A model generated the notes under the pieces. It was given only the letters and a program-made list of their open reading frames with translations. It did no database searches and was not told the DNA's origin. From NCBI GenBank assembly GCA_947452525.1, contig CANGCW010000007.1:1-17897 (forward strand): 17,897 bases of DNA, given 5' to 3'. Below, piece after piece: positions 7,114-13,125 of the stretch (its first letter is position 1; every line of letters begins with the position of its first letter). The translations under genes were made by a program, and so were the position numbers. The DNA comes from Actinomycetota bacterium (GTDB lineage: Bacteria; Actinomycetota; Actinomycetes; Nanopelagicales; Nanopelagicaceae).

Positions 7114-7832
7114 TAGATGGCCACGCTAAATCCTGAGATGGTGGAGCGCAACGAGTTCATCAAGGTATTCCACTCTCCTGTGATTTGAAGAAGTCCGATA
7201 ATAATAAGGAAGGCTCCCCCGATAATCGTCACATAATTTCCATGGCGAGTGATGGCGCGGCGTAACTTCTTTGACTGATCGAAGAAGAGTCCAATCAGAA
7301 AGAGTGGAACGCCAATTCCAAGGCAGTAAGCGAAGCTCAGCAGTGCTCCGCGACCTGAACTAGAGCTATCTGCGGAGAGCTTAAGCACTGTTGCAAGTGT
7401 TGGACCAATACAGGGGGTCCAACCAAGACCGAAGAGAAATCCAAGCACAGGTGCTCCGGCAAGACCTGCACGTGATTTCCACGCAGGCTTAAAGGAACGG
7501 TAGAACTTGGTGTTGAAGATAAAAAGAATGCCCATCAGAATCGTGAGTGATCCCAAGACGATAGAGATTGCGCGACTATGGGTATCGAACTTGGAGCCGA
7601 GATATCCGAAAGCAGCACCATATGTAACGAAGAGCGCGGAGAATCCAGCGATAAAGAGGATCGAACCGAGCGCGACTCTTCCCTTGCTTCGCACATCCGT
7701 CATACCTGCTGCATACGAGAGATATCCGGGCACGAGTGGAAGAACGCATGGAGAGAAGAAGGAGATGAGTCCGGCAAAGAGTGCAACGATCAACGCTGCA
7801 AAGAGATTGCCAGATGCTACAACGTTAGACAT
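7113..7832 (-). CDS. ccdA: CcdA, thiol-disulfide electron transporter
   Basis: A membrane protein that carries reducing equivalents from cytoplasmic thioredoxin to the extracytoplasmic thioredoxin-like protein of cytochrome c maturation. It is 239 residues with about six hydrophobic segments. The two reactive cysteines are in their family contexts: C29 in FFSPCVLPLVPGYLSY (25-40) and C141 in GLGWTPCIGPTL (135-146). A proline flanks each cysteine, as expected for the DsbD-gamma/CcdA fold. A good Shine-Dalgarno sequence (GGAGAG, 7846-7841) lies 8 nt before the ATG within the end of the upstream gene. The start overlaps that gene's stop as TAATG, and the ccdA stop overlaps the resB start in the same way. 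Confidence 0.95.
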   Translation of the reverse strand: MSNVVASGNLFAALIVALFAGLISFFSPCVLPLVPGYLSYAAGMTDVRSKGRVALGSILFIAGFSALFVTYGAAFGYLGSKFDTHSRAISIVLGSLTILMGILFIFNTKFYRSFKPAWKSRAGLAGAPVLGFLFGLGWTPCIGPTLATVLKLSADSSSSGRGALLSFAYCLGIGVPLFLIGLFFDQSKKLRRAITRHGNYVTIIGGAFLIIIGLLQITGEWNTLMNSLRSTISGFSVAI

Positions 7833-8377
7833 TAATAACTCTCTCCTGAGATGAGAGTGATGTAATGGTTAAGGAGTGCGAAGGTCACTTCCCCAGAGAT
7901 TCGAACAGCAACTCGACCCTTTGCATCAATAATCAACGTTGAAGGAATCGCATTGGGAAGCAGCGAACCCTTAAAGCTAGCGAGCAAAGCATCTGATGCG
8001 ATTGTTGGGTAGGTAATCTTAAAACGATTCACGAAACCATTTGCCGAGGTCACATTGTCGCGCGTATTGATGCCTACAAATTGGACCTTACCTGCGAGCT
8101 TCGTAGCAAAGTCTTCAAGAAGTGGTGCCTCAGCGCGGCATGGTGAACACCATGAGGCCCAGACGTTGAGAACAATGACTTGGCCAAATGGAATCTTGAT
8201 CAGTGTTCGATCGAGAAGTGGTCCAATGAGTTCCGGTGCAGGCTTGCGATCCGCTTCCTTCACGAGCGTTGCAGAACCGCTTCCGGCCACAAAGGAGTTC
8301 TCGCTCGACTTTGATACTCCACCTGTTGAGCAGGCGGTAAGGGCAAGCACCATAACGAGAGGAAAGAGGCGTCTCAT
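7832..8377 (-). CDS. ResA/TlpA-like thioredoxin lipoprotein
   Basis: An extracytoplasmic thioredoxin-fold protein, the likely acceptor of electrons from CcdA and reductant of the CXXCH cysteines of apocytochrome c. A lipoprotein signal is visible: MRR, a hydrophobic stretch, then the lipobox LTAC with C16 as the lipidated residue. A Ser/Gly-rich linker follows to about residue 36. The thioredoxin domain spans about 45-181, with the redox motif WCSPC (C77, C80) inside VLNVWASWCSPCRAE (69-83) and the cis-proline loop NAIPSTLII near residues 142-150. Length (181 aa) is normal for actinobacterial ResA-like proteins. The start overlaps the phosphatase stop as ATGA, and its stop overlaps the ccdA start. 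The M. tuberculosis counterpart by context would be Rv0526. Confidence 0.92.
   Translation of the reverse strand: MRRLFPLVMVLALTACSTGGVSKSSENSFVAGSGSATLVKEADRKPAPELIGPLLDRTLIKIPFGQVIVLNVWASWCSPCRAEAPLLEDFATKLAGKVQFVGINTRDNVTSANGFVNRFKITYPTIASDALLASFKGSLLPNAIPSTLIIDAKGRVAVRISGEVTFALLNHYITLISGESY
7841..7846 (-). promoter_or_regulatory. Shine-Dalgarno site of ccdA
   Basis: Minus-strand GGAGAG, within AGGAGAG, lies 8 nt before the ccdA ATG and inside the last codons of the thioredoxin-like gene. It shows that ccdA can initiate independently within the operon. Confidence 0.6.
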
Positions 8378-9003
8378 TTCTTGGGGAGCAACGCTTTCGC
8401 TGGTTCTGCGTAAGAAGTTCCAATAATCATTCCCTCTTCATTGAGATGGAATGAGGTGACTGATGCAAGAGTGCACTCACGTTTACGTGGGTCGTGCATC
8501 AACCTTCTTCCTTCAACTGCACTGCGCAGAATCCAGATTGGAAGTTGGTGCGAAACGCAGAGCGCATCTTTGCCATCTGCTAGATCGCGCGCCGCAAAGA
8601 GTCCTGCGAGCATTCGTGAAATCTGCTCTTCGTATGGCTCGCCCCATGATGGAACCCATGGCTTAGTGAGATGTCTCCATGACGAAGGGTGGCGAAGTAC
8701 GCCACTTCCAAATTCAAACTTCTTACCCTCAAAGATATTTCGTGCTTCGATCAATCGAGGATCGGTAACAATTTCAAGGTTATGCATCGCTGCAACTGGC
8801 GTTGCAGTCTCTTGCGCGCGTTGCAGTGGTGATGCAACAACAACGCCAAGATCGAGATCTTTCGACCACTCCGCGACGACGCCTGCCATTGCAAAGCCAC
8901 GCTCTGAAAGGTGCCATCCAGGCTGTAATCCGTAGAGGATCTTCTCGGGGTTATGGACCTCGCCATGCCGCAGGAAGTGAATGGTCTGAGCGGGTTTAGA
9001 CAT
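8374..9003 (-). CDS. Histidine phosphatase (phosphoglycerate mutase-like), first gene of the cytochrome c operon
   Basis: A member of the histidine phosphatase superfamily. The phosphohistidine motif FLRHGEV is at 10-16 (R12, H13). The rest of the active site is VVASPLQRAQETA (55-67, R62), the probable acid residue E86 in LIEARNIFEGK, and the second histidine H152 in CVSHQLPIW. Length is 209 residues with no signal peptide, so it acts in the cytoplasm. The substrate cannot be read from sequence; a metabolic mutase role is unlikely outside the dedicated families. It leads a five-gene operon with the cytochrome c maturation genes, in the position of Rv0525 in M. tuberculosis, and overlaps the thioredoxin-like gene as ATGA. 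A -10 hexamer 6 nt before the ATG indicates a leaderless operon transcript. Confidence 0.88.
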   Translation of the reverse strand: MSKPAQTIHFLRHGEVHNPEKILYGLQPGWHLSERGFAMAGVVAEWSKDLDLGVVVASPLQRAQETATPVAAMHNLEIVTDPRLIEARNIFEGKKFEFGSGVLRHPSSWRHLTKPWVPSWGEPYEEQISRMLAGLFAARDLADGKDALCVSHQLPIWILRSAVEGRRLMHDPRKRECTLASVTSFHLNEEGMIIGTSYAEPAKALLPKK

Positions 9004-9009
9004 AGCGCA

Positions 9010-9015
9010 ATCATA
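9010..9015 (-). promoter_or_regulatory. Leaderless -10 element of the cytochrome c maturation operon
   Basis: Minus-strand TATGAT, one base from the TATAAT consensus, ends 6 nt before the ATG at 9003. The predicted transcription start coincides with the start codon. No convincing -35 hexamer lies at 16-18 nt spacing. It faces away from the HAD-gene promoter within the same 50-bp interval. Confidence 0.55.
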
Positions 9016-9041
9016 AAGGAGAGTGGGGGCAACGATTTCGC

Positions 9042-9047
9042 TACTCT
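9042..9047 (+). promoter_or_regulatory. Leaderless -10 element of the HAD phosphatase gene
   Basis: TACTCT fits the TANNNT actinobacterial -10 pattern and ends 6 nt before the ATG at 9054, the same spacing as for the genes starting at 4516 and 9003. There is no Shine-Dalgarno sequence before this ATG. The -35 is not obvious. Confidence 0.4.
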
Positions 9048-9053
9048 TCTCAT

Positions 9054-9830
9054 ATGGCTCCCAGCACTAAGCGTGCGGCCTTCTTTGATGTAGATAATAC
9101 TTTGATGAAGGGCTCCTCGCTCTTCCTCCTCAGTAGAGGCATGTACAAGCGTGGCTTCTTCAACCGCCGCGACATCGTCTCCTTTATCTTTGCCAACGCC
9201 CGATACCAATTGACTGGTCGAGAGAATCCAGAAGAGATTGCCCGTATTCAGAACGCTGCCTGCGAATTTATCAAGGGCCATGATGTTGAAGAGATCAAAG
9301 CGCTTGGAACTGATGTCTATAACAAGTATGTCTCGCAACGACTCTGGACCGGCACCATCGATCTTGCTAACAACCACATGGCAAACGATGAAGAGGTCTG
9401 GCTCGTAACTGCGACGCCGATTGAGTTAGCAACTCTGATCGCTGAGCGACTTGGTTTTACTGGAGCACTCGGAACAATCGCTGAGACAGAGGGTGGCAAG
9501 TACACAGGACGTCTGAGCGGAAAACTTCTCCACGGTAAAGAGAAGGCGCGTGCGATTGGCGAGTTAGCAGAGAAGAATGGTTTTGATCTCTCCTCTTCAT
9601 ACGCTTACTCAGATAGCCACCACGATATTCCTCTCCTTGAGGCGGTTGGAAAGCCGAGCGCGATCAATCCAGATGCACTGCTCTATGCAAAGGCTGCGAT
9701 TGAGCATTGGCCGATCCGCGACTTTAGGCGGAGAAACCTCCTTCAGAAGATCAGCACTCCCATCATCGCCTCGCTCGCTGAGCTCTTTACTGCCCTCAAC
9801 CCACGTATGAGGAGAAAGAAGTCCTCGTAA
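9054..9830 (+). CDS. HAD-IB family phosphatase, SerB1-like
   Basis: A haloacid dehalogenase superfamily phosphatase of subfamily IB, related to phosphoserine phosphatase SerB and the actinobacterial SerB1-type proteins. Motif I is FFDVDNTLMKGSS (10-22), with nucleophile D12 and acid D14. A helical cap domain follows at about 25-105. Motif II is LVTAT (117-121), motif III has K162 in HGKEKA, and motif IV is YSDSHHDIPLL (185-195) with D187 and D191. The length of 258 residues exceeds E. coli SerB's core because of a C-terminal extension of about 45 residues with a very basic end (RMRRKKSS). True phosphoserine specificity is not established by these motifs. It is monocistronic in appearance, with its own leaderless promoter and a 56-bp gap to the next gene. 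Confidence 0.87.
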   Translation: MAPSTKRAAFFDVDNTLMKGSSLFLLSRGMYKRGFFNRRDIVSFIFANARYQLTGRENPEEIARIQNAACEFIKGHDVEEIKALGTDVYNKYVSQRLWTGTIDLANNHMANDEEVWLVTATPIELATLIAERLGFTGALGTIAETEGGKYTGRLSGKLLHGKEKARAIGELAEKNGFDLSSSYAYSDSHHDIPLLEAVGKPSAINPDALLYAKAAIEHWPIRDFRRRNLLQKISTPIIASLAELFTALNPRMRRKKSS

Positions 9831-9850
9831 GCACTTCGGCAGAGTGGTAG

Positions 9851-9886
9851 TTGCCCACCTCAATTCATCGGTAAAATTGCCCACTT
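9851..9886 (+). promoter_or_regulatory. Promoter of the helicase-associated/XPB operon with a direct repeat
   Basis: TAAAAT at 9872-9877 is a good -10, ending 9 nt before the ATG at 9887, which would leave a leader of about 3 nt or none. A direct repeat TTGCCCAC(C/T)T occurs at 9851-9860 and 9877-9886, one copy in the -35 region and one between the -10 and the start codon. The TTGCCC of the first copy could double as a weak -35 with a 15-nt spacer. An inverted CAATT (9861-9865) / AATTG (9875-9879) also lies here. The repeats could be operator half-sites; no known regulator motif is recognised. Confidence 0.4.
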
Positions 9887-12028
9887 ATGTCTATCTCACT
9901 TGCAGATGAATTACGCTCTCGTAACGATGAAGAGATAGCTGCGCTCTTTTCTCTTCGCCCAGATGTCATCTCGCCACTGCCTTCAGATATGGCTGCACTG
10001 GCAGCACGGTGTAACTCCATGCCAAGCCTGATGCGTGCTCGCGATGCTCTCAATAAGTGGCAGTTAGATGTTCTTACCGTTGCATGCTCACTCTCTGAGC
10101 CATTCTCGGCCATGGAGATCATGAGCCTTACCGCGAAGGATGCGAAGAAGGTTCTCGATGGACTTCATGCGCGGGCGTTGATGTATAAGGATGGACAGAA
10201 ATATCGCATCCCAGCAAACCTACGCACGCTCGTTGGCGAATGGCCTGCGGGGCTTGGACCATCTTCCAAAAAACCATTTGATAGTGATTTACTCGATAAA
10301 GCACCAGATGCAAAGGCGATTCTCGAACGCTTCTTATGGGGTCCACCCATCGGCTCCATCGATGTAAAGAAAGCGAATAAGGCCGTCACATGGTTGATTG
10401 AGAATAACTTTCTCATTACACCGAACGACCAGAGCGTTGCACTTCCTCGTGAAGTTGCCATTGCTCTTCGCGGTGGCAAAGCGCTCCAATCAATCGAACA
10501 AGTCGCGCCCGCCATCTCGGGTGCTGCGCGTAAAGCGAAAGATGTAGAGGCTGCTGCTATTGCAAATATCTCTACCGTTCTACGTTGGTGTGAAGAGCTT
10601 GCACATAACTGGTCTGACGAACCACCTACAGCGCTGAAATCCGGTGGCCTCGGTGTCCGCGACCTCAAGCGCACTGCAGAACATCTTGGTGTGGATGAGG
10701 CTTGTGCATCTTTCATTGCAGAGTTGCTCTACATCTCTGGCCTAATCGTTATAGATACTGATGACTCCATCCTGCCAACGCATGCATTTGATATCTGGCT
10801 AGGCAAGAGTGCGCAAGAGCGTTGGGAGAGCCTCGCCTCCCTCTGGTTAATTACATCTCGTGTCCCAGGCCTTGCAGGAAAGGCGGAGCCAAAGTTATCT
10901 CCACTCGGACCAGAACTTGATCGTCCTGCGATTACAACGATTAAAGAGGGTGCTCTTAAAGCACTTACCGAGAATGCAAACCTGGATCCAGAGTTAGATT
11001 CGCTCCATGCTTACCTGACGTGGCACTTCCCAATTCGTTCACAACGCGAATATCTCCAATGGTCACTTCGTGAAGCGGAGTGGCTTGGAATTACTGGACA
11101 AGGCGCGCTCTCGCCATTCGGTCTCGCGCTTCTCAGTGGTGAAAATACAAAGGTAGATGCCGCACTCCCTAAGCCGGTTGAGCACATCCTTCTTCAAGCT
11201 GATAACAGTGCGATCGCTCCTGGACCATTAACGCTAGAGATTGCAAGCCTTATGGGCACCATCGCCGATATCGAGAGCCGTGGGGGCGCAACCGTCTATC
11301 GCTTCTCCGAGAGTTCCATCCGTCGCGGCCTCGATCATGGCCACACCGGCGAGAACATCCTTGAATTCCTCAAGAAGACCTCTAAGACTCCGGTCCCACA
11401 ACCACTCGAGTACTTAGTTAATGACACTGCTCGTCGGCATGGAAAATTACGAATCGGTCGTGCGATCTCTTACATTCGCTGTGAAGATGAATCTGTGATC
11501 GCACATATCCTCGTGGATAAGAAGTTGGAAGAAGTTGCACTCCGCAAAATTGCTCCACAAGTTCTTGTCAGTGAAGTAGAGCCAACGCTCCTCGTTGCCT
11601 CACTGCGCGAAGCTGGTTACCTTCCAGCGCTTGAGAATGCAACCGGAATTCTCCTTTCAGCTCCAACAATTCGTCGAGCGAAGAGCAGGCCAAAGCCACC
11701 ACGCACTCTCAATGATTTCAATGAACCTGTCGCAGCAGTCATCACCGCGGCTGTTCGAGCAATCCGTGCAGGAGAGAAGGCGACCTCACATAAGAGCCGC
11801 GATATTCCACGTACAACTGCGAATGAGACCCTCGAGCTTCTCCATCAATATATTGAGGATGGGACAACGCTCACGATTGGCTACGCTGATACCAATGGCG
11901 GCGTCTCGAATAGAGTCATCGATCCACTCACCATCTCACTCGGCACCCTCCACGCGCGAGATCACGCAACAGGCGAAGTCACGACCTTTAGGATTCCTAG
12001 AATTACCGGAGTAGCCCGTGCGGAATAA
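9887..12028 (+). CDS. Helicase-associated (Rv0862c-like) protein with an XPB/Ssl2-type C-terminal domain, no helicase motor
   Basis: A 713-residue cytoplasmic protein of the actinobacterial Rv0862c type, usually encoded beside the XPB helicase. The N-terminal part (about 1-420) reads as an array of helical, probably winged-helix units and opens with LADELRSRNDEEIAALFSLR (5-24). Residues about 430-590 correspond to the 'helicase conserved C-terminal, XPB/Ssl2' domain of annotation pipelines, from EHILLQADNSAIAPGPL to GYLPALENATGILL. Residues 644-713 form a WYL-like beta-rich end (LTIGYADTNGG, RVIDPLTISLGTLHARD, TFRIPRITGV). There is no Walker A or DEAD-box motif, so it cannot be a helicase by itself. 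It is the first gene of the operon with the M20 peptidase (14 nt downstream) and XPB. A role as an XPB partner in DNA repair is inferred from neighbourhood only. Confidence 0.85.
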   Translation: MSISLADELRSRNDEEIAALFSLRPDVISPLPSDMAALAARCNSMPSLMRARDALNKWQLDVLTVACSLSEPFSAMEIMSLTAKDAKKVLDGLHARALMYKDGQKYRIPANLRTLVGEWPAGLGPSSKKPFDSDLLDKAPDAKAILERFLWGPPIGSIDVKKANKAVTWLIENNFLITPNDQSVALPREVAIALRGGKALQSIEQVAPAISGAARKAKDVEAAAIANISTVLRWCEELAHNWSDEPPTALKSGGLGVRDLKRTAEHLGVDEACASFIAELLYISGLIVIDTDDSILPTHAFDIWLGKSAQERWESLASLWLITSRVPGLAGKAEPKLSPLGPELDRPAITTIKEGALKALTENANLDPELDSLHAYLTWHFPIRSQREYLQWSLREAEWLGITGQGALSPFGLALLSGENTKVDAALPKPVEHILLQADNSAIAPGPLTLEIASLMGTIADIESRGGATVYRFSESSIRRGLDHGHTGENILEFLKKTSKTPVPQPLEYLVNDTARRHGKLRIGRAISYIRCEDESVIAHILVDKKLEEVALRKIAPQVLVSEVEPTLLVASLREAGYLPALENATGILLSAPTIRRAKSRPKPPRTLNDFNEPVAAVITAAVRAIRAGEKATSHKSRDIPRTTANETLELLHQYIEDGTTLTIGYADTNGGVSNRVIDPLTISLGTLHARDHATGEVTTFRIPRITGVARAE

Positions 12029-12041
12029 GGCAGAATAAGGC
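12023..12041 (+). repeat. Tandem GAATAAGGC repeat between the helicase-associated gene and the M20 peptidase gene
   Basis: GAATAAGGC occurs at 12023-12031 and again at 12033-12041, a period of 10. The first copy contains the stop codon of the upstream gene; the second ends 1 nt before the M20 ATG at 12043. AAGG in the second copy is too close (2 nt) to be a good ribosome site, and the first is 12 nt away. It may be a small local duplication. Confidence 0.5.
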
Positions 12042-12042
12042 T

Positions 12043-13125
12043 ATGGCGAATCTTGAGACCTTCCTTTCGGAGCTCCGCACCCTCGTTGAGATTGAATCTC
12101 CCACTGAAGATCTCGCTGCATGCCGTAATGCGCTCGATGCGACATCGGAAATCATTCAACGCCACTTAACAATCGCCCCTGAATTTATCGAGCAGGGTGG
12201 ACGACCAATTCTCTGGTGGGGCGCTCGCGACCCAAAGGTTCTCGTACTCGCTCATATCGATACCGTCTGGCCGCATGGTTCCTACCTTCCGCTCTGGCGC
12301 GAAGAGGGAGAGAAGGTCTTCGGACCTGGCATCTTCGATATGAAGGCTGGAATTCTCCAAGCGATTTATGCCGTTGCCGCGATTGAAGGCGCACATGAGA
12401 GCGTTGCAATTGCCATTACAACGGATGAAGAGACTGGCAGTCAGACGACCCGTGAATTTATTAAGGAACGTAGCGCCACGGTGCAGGCAGTTCTTGTCCT
12501 TGAAGCGTCGCTTAATGGCAAGGTAAAGATTGGCCGTAAGGGCACTTCGATGTACCAGATCAAGGTACTCGGTCGTGCATCGCATGCAGGGCTCGAGCCA
12601 GAGAAGGGCATCAACGCAACTGTTGAGATTGCTCATATCGTCGCTCAACTTGCAGCACTCGAAGTTCCTGAATTTGGAACGACCGTTGTACCAACAACAC
12701 TTCACTCCGGCACAACCACGAACACTGTACCGGCCGAGGCAGTTCTCGATATTGATAGTCGATCATTCCTTCACGCTGAGATGGTGAGAGTTGAGAGCGA
12801 ACTCAAGAAGATGAAGCCGCTACACCCGGAGGCGACGATTTCTGTAACTGGGGGAATAAATAGACCGCCATGGCAGGTTGACTCAACATCAGAGCTTTAC
12901 GAGATATTTGAACGAGTTGCCACAGAGATAGGCGTAGGCCCCATTGGTAGCGCCTCTGTCGGTGGCGCGAGCGATGGAAACTTTGCTGCCGCTGCTGGCG
13001 CGCGCGTTCTCGATGGCCTTGGCGCAATCGGTGACGGAGCCCACGCTCCGCACGAACATATTCTTACCTCGAGCGTTATCGAACGCATCGAGCTTCTCAG
13101 CAGATTTATTAAGGAATTAATGTGA
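12043..13125 (+). CDS. M20 family zinc metallopeptidase, carboxypeptidase G2 (glutamate carboxypeptidase)-like
   Basis: A two-zinc exopeptidase of family M20. The zinc and catalytic residues are in order: H71 and D73 in LAHIDTVWPHG, bridging D99 in GPGIFDMKAG, catalytic E129 and ligand E130 in TTDEETGS, E154 in LVLEAS, and a final ligand histidine in the GAHAPHEHI segment (H334 or H337). The dimerisation domain (about 170-280) contains GRASHAGLEPEKG (177-189). At 360 residues without a signal peptide it should be cytoplasmic. The motif style resembles carboxypeptidase G2, which removes C-terminal glutamate, but the substrate is not determined. The gene follows the helicase-associated gene by 14 nt. 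Its stop overlaps the XPB GTG start by 4 bases, an unusual partner for a DNA repair helicase. Confidence 0.9.
   Translation: MANLETFLSELRTLVEIESPTEDLAACRNALDATSEIIQRHLTIAPEFIEQGGRPILWWGARDPKVLVLAHIDTVWPHGSYLPLWREEGEKVFGPGIFDMKAGILQAIYAVAAIEGAHESVAIAITTDEETGSQTTREFIKERSATVQAVLVLEASLNGKVKIGRKGTSMYQIKVLGRASHAGLEPEKGINATVEIAHIVAQLAALEVPEFGTTVVPTTLHSGTTTNTVPAEAVLDIDSRSFLHAEMVRVESELKKMKPLHPEATISVTGGINRPPWQVDSTSELYEIFERVATEIGVGPIGSASVGGASDGNFAAAAGARVLDGLGAIGDGAHAPHEHILTSSVIERIELLSRFIKELM
13111..13115 (+). promoter_or_regulatory. Shine-Dalgarno site that fixes the GTG start of XPB
   Basis: AAGGA lies 6 nt before GTG at 13122 and inside the last codons of the peptidase gene. With the GTGA overlap it supports GTG as the XPB start and coupling of XPB to peptidase translation. 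Confidence 0.55.

Noticed and set aside
8441..8935. A 164-codon plus-strand open frame inside the phosphatase gene
   Set aside because: It is antisense to the histidine phosphatase with all its active-site motifs; Arg/Ser/Cys-rich translation typical of a shadow frame.
8751..9377. A 208-codon minus-strand open frame spanning the phosphatase start and the HAD gene
   Set aside because: It overlaps two well-supported genes and the divergent promoter between them. The translation has no domain and the composition is not protein-like.
9831..9886. SOS (LexA) box or PafBC-type promoter upstream of the XPB operon
   Set aside because: No GAAC-N4-GTTC-like palindrome is present, and the TTGCCC box does not match the TTGTCRGTG element or its spacing to the -10.
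10165..10716. A 183-codon minus-strand open frame inside the helicase-associated gene
   Set aside because: The plus-strand gene is a recognisable family across its full length, so the opposite frame is a shadow.
12166..12705. A 179-codon minus-strand open frame inside the M20 peptidase gene
   Set aside because: It is antisense to the zinc-site motifs of the peptidase, with no ribosome site or domain of its own.
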